DNA of 64,000 bases from Tethya wilhelma (taxonomy: Eukaryota; Porifera; Demospongiae; Tethyida; Tethyidae), in contig CAXIPT010000013.1 in the NCBI GenBank assembly GCA_964030475.1, forward strand, positions 1,222,208-1,286,207, in the 5' to 3' direction. The notes beneath the pieces were generated by a model. It had not been told where the DNA came from. It saw only the letters and a list, made by a program, of their open reading frames with translations, and did no database searches. This document shows, in pieces, positions 45,557-54,889 of this stretch (its first letter is position 1; every line of letters begins with the position of its first letter). The position numbers and the translations under genes were made by a program.

Positions 45557-46638
45557 TTCTCCTTCTTGCAGAGGGGTGTCAGCCTTGTACAGATGACAGG
45601 GGTGATCAACTCTACATCGAGTTGAGTTACACCTAAACATGGACTGGTTGGATATCTCTAAAGTTGTTGATTCGCTAGCAAACTTGGATCTAAATATTTT
45701 GTTAAAATTTAAATGTAGTTTCAATTTAATTTATTAATATGTATTGTTATCACGCCGACTTGGGTTATCTCGAAGAAACTTTGAGTTTTGAACCAAGTGG
45801 ATATACATATAACGACCTTTAAACTCTACAGTATATGCAAAGATGGTTGCATTGTAGTACATGAATTTATACACTAAGTTTCAAAGCTTTCTAGTTTTTG
45901 TATGGGCCTATTTGAGATTGAAACGAGTATCAAGGAATGTAGTACCAATTAAAAGAACTTACTTTGTGCTGTTAAAGTTGGCTCAACACATTTTGGTTCT
46001 CTGGAAATCCTTTTCAGATAAGTCAGTTAGGAAGTACATATGTACATACGTTAGAGAACAAAGTTGGCACCATGGTGGCTTCCCAATAGCATTTACTACG
46101 AGTCCTTAGGAAAGTTTTTGTGAGTTATAGGCCTTGCATGGAAATTGGTAATCTGTCAGTAGAGCCTCTGAGCAACTTTGAAGGTTTAATTTTGATTGAC
46201 TAGATTTTATAGTTGCCAATATTTTGTACGGTGCCTATGGGACAGTCGACCCATTCCTACTATACGTACAACTGCAAGTATGTATGATATGCTTTACTAA
46301 ATAATACAGTCATCTGTATAATAATAATATAGTGGTTTTTTACTCATGAGAGTGAAGTGTGTGAGGGAGTGTAGCTGTTGTACGTCATGGAAGCACATAT
46401 CTTTGCTGACCTTTGTACTGGTCTCTCTCAACCATGTACCTGCTCTGGTCGTCGGATGCTCCACTCAATGAAACAAGTAAGTTGTCCACGGTTCAAAACA
46501 AAAAAATGAACCAATGCTGTTCAGTTACAGTGCGCATTGTGTACAGGTTGGACATGTTGTACGTGCTGAGTTCCGTTGCTCAGAGGTACCACAGCATGTT
46601 CAGACTTGGGCCAGTTTCAGGGTTTTTGGAAGTCACTA

Positions 46639-46830
46639 CCGTATAGCCGGAAAATTTGGCAGATTGGCGGAATCCGATGAGACTTAGTACCGCTAAATTA
46701 AAATCCGCCAATATTAATTTTAGTGCGTGCGTGTATACGTATACATGTACGTATCTATATCGTGCTAGTGATTGGCTCGCTCAGCCAAATTCAAAGTTTG
46801 CTCAATCCGCCAAATTTTCCGGCTATACGG
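46639..46830. mobile_element. TA-flanked CCGTA MITE, variant ends
   Basis: 192 bp, begins CCGTATAGCCGGAAAATTTG and ends CAAATTTTCCGGCTATACGG, TA on both sides. Ends are almost perfectly inverted for about 40 bp (ggcagattggcgga / tccgccaaattt). Confidence 0.85.
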
Positions 46831-46911
46831 TATGTCATCAACCAAAAGTAAGGAATAATTTGGCATCATTGTTATTCACATTTAATATCCCACTTCCAAC
46901 AATTTTTGTAG

Positions 46912-48714
46912 ACTTGTACACTCTTTCACTTGTTCTGGCATGCTGCCTGCTCAATACATCAAGTTTGGGAGATTGTCTGGAATGGGCTGTGCCATACGTC
47001 GAAGTGAGTGCTAGCTACTCATTCTTTTGTGTATATTTGCATGGCATTTTTATGTTGTTTTTTTCTTTTCATCTATACATCTGGACAATATTCTGAGTGT
47101 TTGAGAGAGTGTGCAGAGCTCAGCATGCAGAATTGTGTGGACGATGCCAAGAAATTTTAAGACTATGCAACAAAAGGAGAGGTTAATACAACTGTGTGTG
47201 CGTCTTATGAAGTTTACATGTGAAAAATTATGGTAGTGGGTGATGACTGATGCCAGGCATGATTTAGCTGTGTCAGGCAGGTAAATTGGTGCATATATTA
47301 CAGAACTGATTTCTTTACTTCATCCCAGTGACACTTCCTATTCTTTTTTTTCCTCCTCTGATTATACTCTATCCCTAGCCTCGTTCCCAGGCTCCCTCCC
47401 ACCGGAAATTATGGAAGTGCGCAAAGAAAGAGGGAGCCTGGTATCTAAAATCACTTGTGTGACGTCAATTGTTGCTAAAGAATAAATGCGTGGGTGCGCG
47501 GCGCCGCGGTTAGAATTATGACGTCAAACTCTTGGTTCTGCGCACAGAAGCAATATTCGCGATCGCTGAGCGCTACGAGTAGCTACAAAGTTGTAAAGAA
47601 AGCTAGTCGCTAGTAGTATATTATCTATCAATAGTCTATGGTTATAGTGTATAACTTACTGATGCTCTACACTACCAATACTTGGTAGAAAATCAGCTCG
47701 CGCGAGCATTCAAGTTGCCAGGTGGGCTAATTTTGGACTGTTTGATGCAGACTCAAGCCATAGACAGCCTAATAATACTCTTTCTAACACCCGTTTGCTG
47801 TTTCTGTTACAAATACACAATCTACCATTTGCTTTCCACTGTTGAACCATAGGTTGAACTCAGTTGAACTCCAATTTAAAGCGTGGGCAGGCTAAGATAT
47901 CAATCGCCATGCCCACGCACACTAATCACCCTTCTACCACCCTTCTACCCCACGTGATTTTAGATACCAGGCTCCCTCTTTCTTTGCGCACTTCCATAAT
48001 TTCCGGTGGGAGGGAGCCTGGGAACGAGGCTACTCTATCTCAGTAACAAGAAAGTGATTGGTATTGTCACCAAATCGAGGACTGAAAACAGTGTTGCTCA
48101 GACTCGTGAGTTGGCTTGCACCCAGGAATCTCTGCCACAAGTGATTCGTAGAGGTATCAATAAGTGTGTGTGCATGTGTATGTTTGTTTGAGTGTACAAA
48201 TGTGTGCTAATTTCGTCCTGAACAGGGCCGAATGTGAAGGAGGTAGCTCATGATTATGCAATCTCCGAGTGAGTACATCACTGGCAACCTTGAGTTACTG
48301 AACTCATATGACACTTGGCATGGTAGGAGTTAACTTAGCTCATTTGTTGTAATGTGTGCTTATTATAATCTTCCACATATTGAAGGAACTAAGAAAGTGG
48401 CAAAGACCATCAAGAAAATCGCCCAGGGTGCTAAAAAGTGGGAAGGTGTCAATGGTTCAGAGAGCTGTCTGATAGAAAAGACACTGACAAGACAGCTTCT
48501 CCAATCCTGTCCAATCCTTTGTAGAAAAACAGGTACCAAACCAAAATAGCTTAATTGAGAGGAATTTTGGCATGTAAGTTATTTTGTTGTTGTTGTTTTC
48601 TTCATAGATCTTAGAAACTGAAGTGAGATTTAAAGCTGGAACTCCATTTTTTGAAGCTGCCACCTCTACTGATACCATTTCTGTGCCTATATTGCTCACT
48701 AAACTTGCTCGAAG
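46912..48714 (+). CDS. Candidate multi-exon host gene, unassigned
   Basis: Exon-like segments with good splice signals. (a) 46912-47003, after acceptor ccaacaatttttgtag, ends GTCGAA|GTGAGT, peptide TLSLVLACCLLNTSSLGDCL. (b) 47106-47181 has a Cys-rich peptide HAELCGRCQEILRLC and a donor GTTAAT. (c) 48226-48268 has GPNVKEVAHDYAIS and a donor GTGAGT. (d) 48386-48532 contains KKVAKTIKKIAQGAKKW. (e) 48615-48714 contains TEVRFKAGTPFFEAATST and a donor GTGAAA. Joins a-b, b-c and d-e keep frame; c-d does not as read, so an exon is missed, a border is wrong or the segments are not one gene. A MITE fills most of the b-c intron. Family unknown; start and end not found. Confidence 0.4.
47376..48032. mobile_element. 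Mutator-like MITE, 657 bp, 9-bp target duplication
   Basis: Begins TAGCCTCGTTCCCAGGCTCC and ends with the inverted partner GGAGCCTGGGAACGAGGCTA. Terminal inverted repeats are about 90 bp. Flanks are CTCTATCCC and CTCTATCTC (8 of 9 match). A second copy is at 57172-57785. Confidence 0.85.
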
Positions 48715-49219
48715 GTGAAACCTCATAGACATTAATTTTTTGGCTCTACAGCTACATGTATACATCTATATATATATAGTTATTGCTCTTTGTGCGTGTT
48801 TTGGCGTCAATTTTTGTGTTTCCCCCTTCCCTACTTGCACCTCTTGGTGGCGTGTATGCTGAGAATAATAATAATAATAATAGCTAGTTTTGAGACATTG
48901 AGTTTTTTGCTTGTTTCTTTATTTTTTTTCTCTCAAAATGTGATACTGTTTGATCGTGATGTGGTATCCGGACTCTTATGGGAGTGGTCCCGGAGAAACT
49001 GTTGGCATTTACTCCCACGTGTTTAAGTGTATGGTAAGGGTTGTGGAAGTTGCTTTTATGGCGGGATAAGTTAGTTTTGTAAACCTGTGTGCATTACCAT
49101 CTTTTCAAATTTGAATCTAGGCGTTCAAGGTGAAAGTTTGCAACTGGGGATTATATATTTTATAGTCGGCACTACCGAAAGTACTTCAGCATTCACATGT
49201 ATGCACAATCTACGTAATA
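48715..49219. other. No gene recognised; short TAA microsatellite
   Basis: Contains (ATA)n near 48863-48884. Further exons of the upstream candidate gene may lie here but none was convincing. Confidence 0.4.
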
Positions 49220-49425
49220 CCGTATAGCGGGAAATTTTCGTATGGTGGAAATTTTCGTATATTTCGTATGCGGTTCGAATATACAAAAATTAAAACTGCG
49301 AAAATTTAACTTCCACATTTAATTTATACGAGCGCGCGCCGCGTATACGAAATTTAAAACTACGAAAAATTCTTCTGGTGCGTTTATACGAAATTTTGCA
49401 CCAATGAAAATTTCCCGCTATACGG
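49220..49425. mobile_element. TA-flanked CCGTA MITE
   Basis: 206 bp, begins CCGTATAGCGGGAAATTTTC and ends GAAAATTTCCCGCTATACGG, TA on both sides; interior is itself made of inverted cgtat/atacg pieces. Confidence 0.85.
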
Positions 49426-50230
49426 TATATACTCCACCTCCTCATTTAATGTCTTGAAGAACTTTCCTTCCAAGGATATTCCTGCACTTTTGTGAATCAG
49501 ATCCAATTGGTTTTGGGTTTCAAAAACATCATAGCAATGAATAAACTGTGGATAGACCTATCATGCATTCAAAGGTATTCACAAAGATTTTTGAGCTAAA
49601 TTAAACAGCAATATGTACAGGCAGCAGGTCTAGCACGCTCCAAAGGCACTTAATAGACATACAAATGTAGCATACTAACTAACCTTTAAGCTGAGTGTGA
49701 AACTGAGCGTGACCTGATGATGTTGGGCTAAAAACCAGGTAAGTATGATCGAATGCCAATCTTTCTGCGACTCAGTTTTCAAGTTTTCATGGGTTTTCAG
49801 GGCTTCCTTTGCATACAGGCCTTTGTTGGTGGTGCTTTCAGACTTAAAATTAATACTTCTTTCAGTAAACATTGCTATCAGTCTCTCTAGATGCTTTGTG
49901 TGCTTGCAGTTAGGTTGTTTTCCAAACTGTGTAACTACTACAGACAAGCGGCCCATTTTACATTTCTGCAGTTTCGGTCATGTGCATAAATTAATCAAAG
50001 GAGATATGAAAGGGTCACGTGAGCCATCTATTTTGCTGACTCAGCTTTGAGCGTCCAGTATGGCAAGTAGTACTTTAGCTTAGACCCTCTACTATAGTTT
50101 TCACTACAGTTGTCCTTGCTATATGCAGTAGGCGATGGTTTTTGAGTGGCTCTTAAGATCATTGTGGGTATTTTATGTAAACAATTATTACACGTAGTAA
50201 CTGAGTTGTGCAATCAATAGCAGTAGCACA
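49426..50230. other. No gene recognised
   Basis: Overlapping open stretches on both strands at 49675-50050 look like chance frames; no motif or element was identified. Confidence 0.35.
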
Positions 50231-50291
50231 TATTCATGTTGAACTTTGAGCGGTAAATTAGAAAATTTCAAATTCTGACCAAAGCCTGATC

Positions 50292-51168
50292 ATGCTTCAA
50301 CCATATTCTGAAGATTTGCAATGGAGAGAAGTATGGCTAGCATGTGTTAGAGGAATGTGTTCAGCTGAAATAGCAGATGTATTATTCATGAGTGAGAAAT
50401 CTGTACATCGCTATCTAACACTGTTCTATACAACTGGCGATGTCACACCAAAACAACACACAGGAGGTTTTTGTAAGAAACTAACTGAGTTTGAACAGTT
50501 CACTGTACTGCAGACACTGATTTATCGACCAACTGAATACCTCCATGAAGTTCAAGATGATCTGTTAAAAGCTACAGAAGCCTATGTAAGTGTCAGTACA
50601 ATTTGTAGTACTATTAAAGAACATGGGTTTACACGAAAGAAGGTACAGGTAATAGCCTTACAGCAAAGTGAAGAAAAAAGAATTGAATTTATGGCTGAAA
50701 TGTCACAATTTCACCCCGATATGTTCATCTGGATTGAGACCGGGACAGATAGGAGGAATAATATAAGGAGGTTTGGTTACGGGGAATTCAGCCACAACAT
50801 GTTCAGTTGTATGTAGGGGAGAAAAAGAGTGTCTGCTATACTGCAACTCTGTGCTTCCAATCATCTTACCTTTTGATGGTACCAATCCACGCTCAATTAT
50901 TGTTATGGATAATGCTAGCATACATCATTTAGAGAGAATACATGACATAATCACATGTGTTGGAGCAAGGTTATGTTTCTTACGACCTTACAGTTCAGAC
51001 TTCATGCCTCTTGAAGAAGTATTTTCAAAAGTGAAATATTTTCTTAAAGACATTGACAATGGATTTTTAGTAACATCAAAACCACAAATGCTAATTAAAA
51101 TGGCATTTTCGTCAAATACACAACAAGACTGTATTAATTACATCAGGCACACTGGCTATTTGTATTAG
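50292..51168 (+). pseudogene. Tc1/IS630-like transposase, internally deleted
   Basis: First part (50292-50816) has an N-terminal HTH-type region (GMCSAEIADVLFMSEKSVHR, then TGDVTPKQHTGG) and then FIWIETGTDRRNNIRRFGYG. In related DDE transposases an Asp precedes Glu-Thr-Gly here, and it is missing in this copy. A frame change and a deletion follow near 50800-50860. The second part to 51168 has LPIILPFDGTNPRSIIVMD, the second catalytic Asp in VMDNASIHH, and the third acidic residue in PLEEVFSKVKYFL, about 34 residues later. The loss of the first Asp plus the deletion make it non-functional. It belongs to the IS630-Tc1-mariner group by motif order. Confidence 0.75.
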
Positions 51169-51184
51169 TTTCTAAATTACACAG

Positions 51185-52040
51185 TTATATGTTCAATCTG
51201 AGTCTTTTTAGTTGTCTCATGAGTTTCACTAATTCCTTTCTTTGTTCCTCATATTCGCCATGTGTCAAAATTCCATTATCATTTAACAATCTAAGTTCGC
51301 AGAGTTGCTTAATGTAGGTACTCCTTAGCTCTGCTTTTTTTCATTGGTGACAGTGTAAACTTAGGTTCAGGAGTAGTACTAGTGCTAACTTGTTTTGGCT
51401 TAAGAGCAACACATAATTTATCAATTACAGTCACTATTACCTCATTAGATCCTTGTGTTACTGATTTTGAATGCTTTGTTTCACGACGAAACATGGCAGC
51501 AGCAGGGGGGTCATCCAAGGAGTTATGGCCACCATTAGCATACATTTCGGCCCACAATTTGTACTGAAATGGTGTATAGGCTGATTCATGTTTCCTCTTT
51601 AACTGTGCTTCATACTCACTTTGTTTATGCTTTCTTGGCATCAACACTTGATGTTTTTTTGTGTGCAGGTTCGCTATGTTGATCTAGAGGGTCATCATCG
51701 TGAGGCCTTTTCTGTGTATTACGATTAGTTTCTCCTATACCCACACACCACAAAGTGATTCTTTCTCCCTTTTCTATCAGCTCCCACATGTCATTCATAT
51801 CAAGTCTGTTATTAATCCATACCTTCTTGGAATGATGAAAGTACCCACACTCCATATCCTCACACACAGGAACACCTTTACACTGATCAGATATCATAGC
51901 CTTTAATTTATCTGGACTGTTTATATCACTTGACAGATCACGCAATACATACATATGAAAATCTTTCTTATTGGAAGGATTTAATACCTTGATATCAATA
52001 TTGATTGGTTGAGCATTAGCAGTAATAGTTGTAACTTGCC
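51185..52040 (-). pseudogene. Second gene of the same element, function unknown
   Basis: Convergent with the transposase, with stop codons only 17 bp apart (51168 and 51185). Three frames join into about 270 residues. The first reads NIDIKVLNPSNKKDFHMYVL, VPVCEDMECGYFHHSKKVW and GERITLWCVGI. The middle reads HKQSEYEAQLKRKHESAYTP, FQYKLWAEMYANGGH and SLDDPPAAAMF. The tail reads GEYEEQRKELVKLMRQLKRL. Single-base frameshifts lie near 51640, near 51310 and probably near 52030. The tail is a likely coiled coil. I recall such proteins next to IS630-like transposases in sponge and cnidarian data, but do not know a role. Confidence 0.5.
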
Positions 52041-52255
52041 ATGATAGTTAGAACAAAGCTCGAAAGACTTTTACCGCCAAAACTGTACATGCGCTTGACA
52101 TAGAGTAACATTTAGTTACTAAGCTACATGACCTGAGGCAGCTGCCAGTAGTTTTTAGCTACTCAATGCTTACATAACATAACCACAATACTCTTAGAAG
52201 CCACTTAAATACCAACACCACAGTGCATATTGTAAAGACAACTGTAGTGAAAACT

Positions 52256-52719
52256 TAGTCTCGCGAAGCCAGTCCCTCACACTTGCTCCGCCCATACGCT
52301 CCGCAGGGAGAGGGTCTGGTTGCATGCCTATACCTGCTCTTGTACTGGCTTTAGAAATCTGACGTGACCAATCAGATTGCAGAATGATTTAATTAGTTTA
52401 GCGCTGTTGGGAACAAGTCGCGTGATGCCTAGAGTTTCAAGTCGCGTAGATATCAATTTACCATCGTTTGCAGCTAGGACAGCTGTTTTACTAAGCTAGG
52501 AGTCGCTCAAAGGTTAGTTTTGTTTCGTTGTTATCGCTAGAAATGCTGGATTTTGTCTTGGTTCTTTACGAACACACACTACATGACGTAATCATTTTGC
52601 TGACGTGGCACGTAAATTGCATTCCACTGGTACAAGATCAGATATAGGCATGCAACCAGACCCTCTCCCTGCGGAGCGTATGGGCGGAGCAAGTGTGAGG
52701 GTCTGGCTTCGCGAGACTA
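52256..52719. mobile_element. Mutator-like MITE with perfect 9-bp target duplication
   Basis: 464 bp, begins TAGTCTCGCGAAGCCAGTCC and ends with GGTCTGGCTTCGCGAGACTA. Terminal inverted repeats extend to about 75 bp (through ctccgcagggagagggtctg and tgcatgcct). GTGAAAACT flanks it on both sides (52247-52255, 52720-52728). Confidence 0.9.
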
Positions 52720-52823
52720 GTGAAAACTACAGTAGTTTTCAGGGTTGCCCACAACTTCCCTGGGAAATTTGGTACCAAACGACTGCGAAAAGTTTAAGAA
52801 AGAGTCTACGCCCCCCCTGCCCC

Positions 52824-53230
52824 TTAAAGGCACAGTAGCACGGAAGTAATTACGCCACCGTTTTTTTTGAATTCTGGGCCCAAATATTAAAAACTCAATC
52901 TGATTGGTTGAAATACATCATCAGAATGTAACTACTTCACACAGTTACGGAGAATCGGATATTATTTGTCTACGTGTTTATGATCAAGAACGTGTAGATT
53001 TAGCGTCATGAAAAGCTCTAGCATTACTCTTGGCTAGTTTGCTAGCTTACCTAGCTACGTTTTTTTTCCTAACTGTACTGGTTTTCAACGAGCATTGGCA
53101 GTATTTGAAGAGCGTGGAGACACATACTAGCGCTAGTATATATTCTGCAAGCAGGAATTACATGCATAATAAGGCTTCATTACATCTCGTAAGGGCTAGG
53201 GCTTCCGGGCCCGGGCGACTGCGCCTTTAA
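52824..53230. mobile_element. Inverted-repeat element with ttaaaggc ends
   Basis: Left end ttaaaggcacagtagcacgg and right end gcgactgcgcctttaa pair with mismatches and a small loop (cttccgggcccgggc). Interior unassigned. Confidence 0.5.
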
Positions 53231-53504
53231 TTCAAGCAACTCTATTTGTGGTAAGTGGCGATAAAGTTTCTGGTCAGAGAGATGCAGACTTGCTGAAACA
53301 CTCTAGGTCGCAGCCAAACTGATTTNACCCACTTTATAATTAGTGGGTGGGGCTAATTATTAACATCACTTATTAACCTTGAGTTGCTCTTTCATATGAT
53401 ATGGTACTTGAGTTGATTATGTTGTCCCAAAGTCAGTTTACTAGTGTGTATATATGTGCAATATTTCTATAATTATTGCCTGACCCAGTCCTTAATGCAC
53501 CTGA

Positions 53505-53585
53505 GCCATTCCATCTTGTTTGCGTTCTTTTTACGATTTAGCCATTCCTGTGTCTCATTACATTTCCAATGTTTTTTTCACTTGT
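53505..53585 (+). mobile_element. Single hairpin arm of an FBR
   Basis: Matches the right hairpin arm of the FBR at 36.7 kb, including its subfamily variants gtttgcgttc and cgatttagcc. No left arm or body is present nearby. Confidence 0.75.
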
Positions 53586-53641
53586 GAAAGTAATATTAAC
53601 TATATGGATAATATCTGTTAAGAAAAACAAATTTGACATAC

Positions 53642-53750
53642 ATTTCCTCACTGCAAAAGTCAGGTTTTTGGAGACGATTTCCTCTTCTAATATAAGAACA
53701 AAGATTCTCAAGGCTATTTGCAAACCTTTCTCTGCCATAAGGAAGACTAC
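53642..53750 (-). CDS. Receptor tyrosine kinase, exon D (end of the C-lobe)
   Basis: 109-bp exon after acceptor tactttaatgcag, ending GAA AT before donor GTATGT. With the G from exon C it codes GSLPYGRERFANS, then CSYIRRGNRLQKPDFCSEE. This fits the kinase C-lobe stretch after the W-x-x-G-x-x-x-W-E-I helix, where tyrosine kinases have PY...L...I..G.R...P..C....Y. Phase 1 entry matches exon C exactly, 5.8 kb upstream. The following exon, expected to carry M..CW, was not found at lower coordinates. Confidence 0.75.
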
Positions 53751-53857
53751 CTGCATTAAAGTAAGCGAAATTTACAGCAGTTATTAACCTGCACATTTAA
53801 TCATAATTTAAGCAAAATCAATTTCAATGCTTACAGCTGATCATGCTCTCAGTATAT

Positions 53858-54207
53858 AGCTACTTAGTCTATCAAGCTAGACCCATTTTCGCTTTAATGA
53901 CCCATTGCTAAGACTACCATGGTGAAAAATGGTCTCATACTAAAATCTGATTGGTCAGAAGATATCAATTCATGCACATAGGATGTTAGTTGCACATGGC
54001 TTCTATAAACAGCCACTACTAGACTGCACGACATAGTAGTGTTTGCATTAAGGTTGTTCGCACCCATTTAGTTTTTGGCTTGCTGCCATATTGCAATTAT
54101 AAGCTTTAATGATATTGCAGTTGCAGAGAGACCTCTGCTAGACATATTTTTCACAGTGTCAGTCATAGTGGAGCAAAAAATGGGTCTAGCTCAGTAGACT
54201 AATAGCT
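53858..54207. mobile_element. Inverted-repeat MITE
   Basis: Ends agctacttagtctatcaagc + tagacccatttt and, inverted, aaaatgggtctagctcagta + gactaatagct; about 350 bp, no coding capacity; in an intron of the kinase gene. Confidence 0.7.
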
Positions 54208-54301
54208 ACTGTGCTAGGCTGTTGTCATACAGGATGCTTCTATTATGGTTACCAGAATTTTATATAATACATAGCTTCAAGGCTATGCCTACTAATTTGG
54301 T

Positions 54302-54610
54302 GTACATTATAATTGACGATCTCATTAGAGTCCACAGGACCTACATTAAGATCGTGATTGTATGAAGAGGTGAAAGTAAAGACATAATGTTCAGTGTGTG
54401 TTTAGTCTTGAATCTTATTCTCTGACAGCAAGTTCAAAATATAATCAAACTCATTTATCTCACGTGATCCATTGGTGCCTTTTCAGTCTATCTTCTTTCA
54501 GCGAGATGACTATAACAGCTATAATATAATAGGGTGGGAGAATAGCCTTCCTCATACAATCCTGATCTCAACACAGGTCCTACGAACCCTAATGAGATAG
54601 TCAATTGTAC
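54302..54610. repeat. Inverted repeat next to the DIRS fragment
   Basis: Left arm aattgacgatctcattagag followed by ggacctacattaagatcgtg and right arm with the complements (cctgatctcaacacaggtcc, taatgagatagtcaattg). May be a separate MITE or the terminal repeat of the DIRS element, whose coding region ends about 280 bp away. Confidence 0.6.
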
Positions 54611-54889
54611 TTGGGAGGTTCCAGTTCCGACCTAACTGTATTGTTCAAAGCTATCAGTGATTGAGTATTGATCCAAATTTAAAAAAGTAATCATAGGCGG
54701 CCATATAGTGGCACTAAACATAATGGAATTAATAAATTGAATCAGTCAGAAAGGACTGCTCTTTTGAAGTTATTGACAATTCAGGATATGTGTTTATAGT
54801 AGAACTTCTTGAACATTGAATTGGACGACCAGTCTATACGGCTCACTCAGTTAGAGCTACATCCATTTCAGTGGCCTTTGATAAGGGTG

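Larger units (their letters stand above)
42599..46634 (+). repeat. 2,018-bp tandem duplication
   Basis: The segment 42599-44616 is followed directly by a second copy, 44617-46634. All frames compared (122, 97 and 82 codons) are identical between copies. The left break lies inside the CCGTA MITE (after taaat, before ttcgtgaaaagcc). The right end lies four bases before another CCGTA MITE at 46639. Confidence 0.9.

Noticed and set aside
42599..46634. Unequal crossing-over between the two flanking CCGTA MITEs as cause of the duplication
   Set aside because: The junction at 44616 does not show a hybrid of the two MITE termini, so simple recombination between them does not fit.
47864..48046. Frame shared by 47.9 kb and 57.3 kb
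   Set aside because: Conservation is only that of the two MITE copies; the frame has no start context or domain.
49675..50050. Overlapping frames on both strands of about 95-100 codons
   Set aside because: No motif, no paired splice sites and opposite-strand overlap suggest chance.
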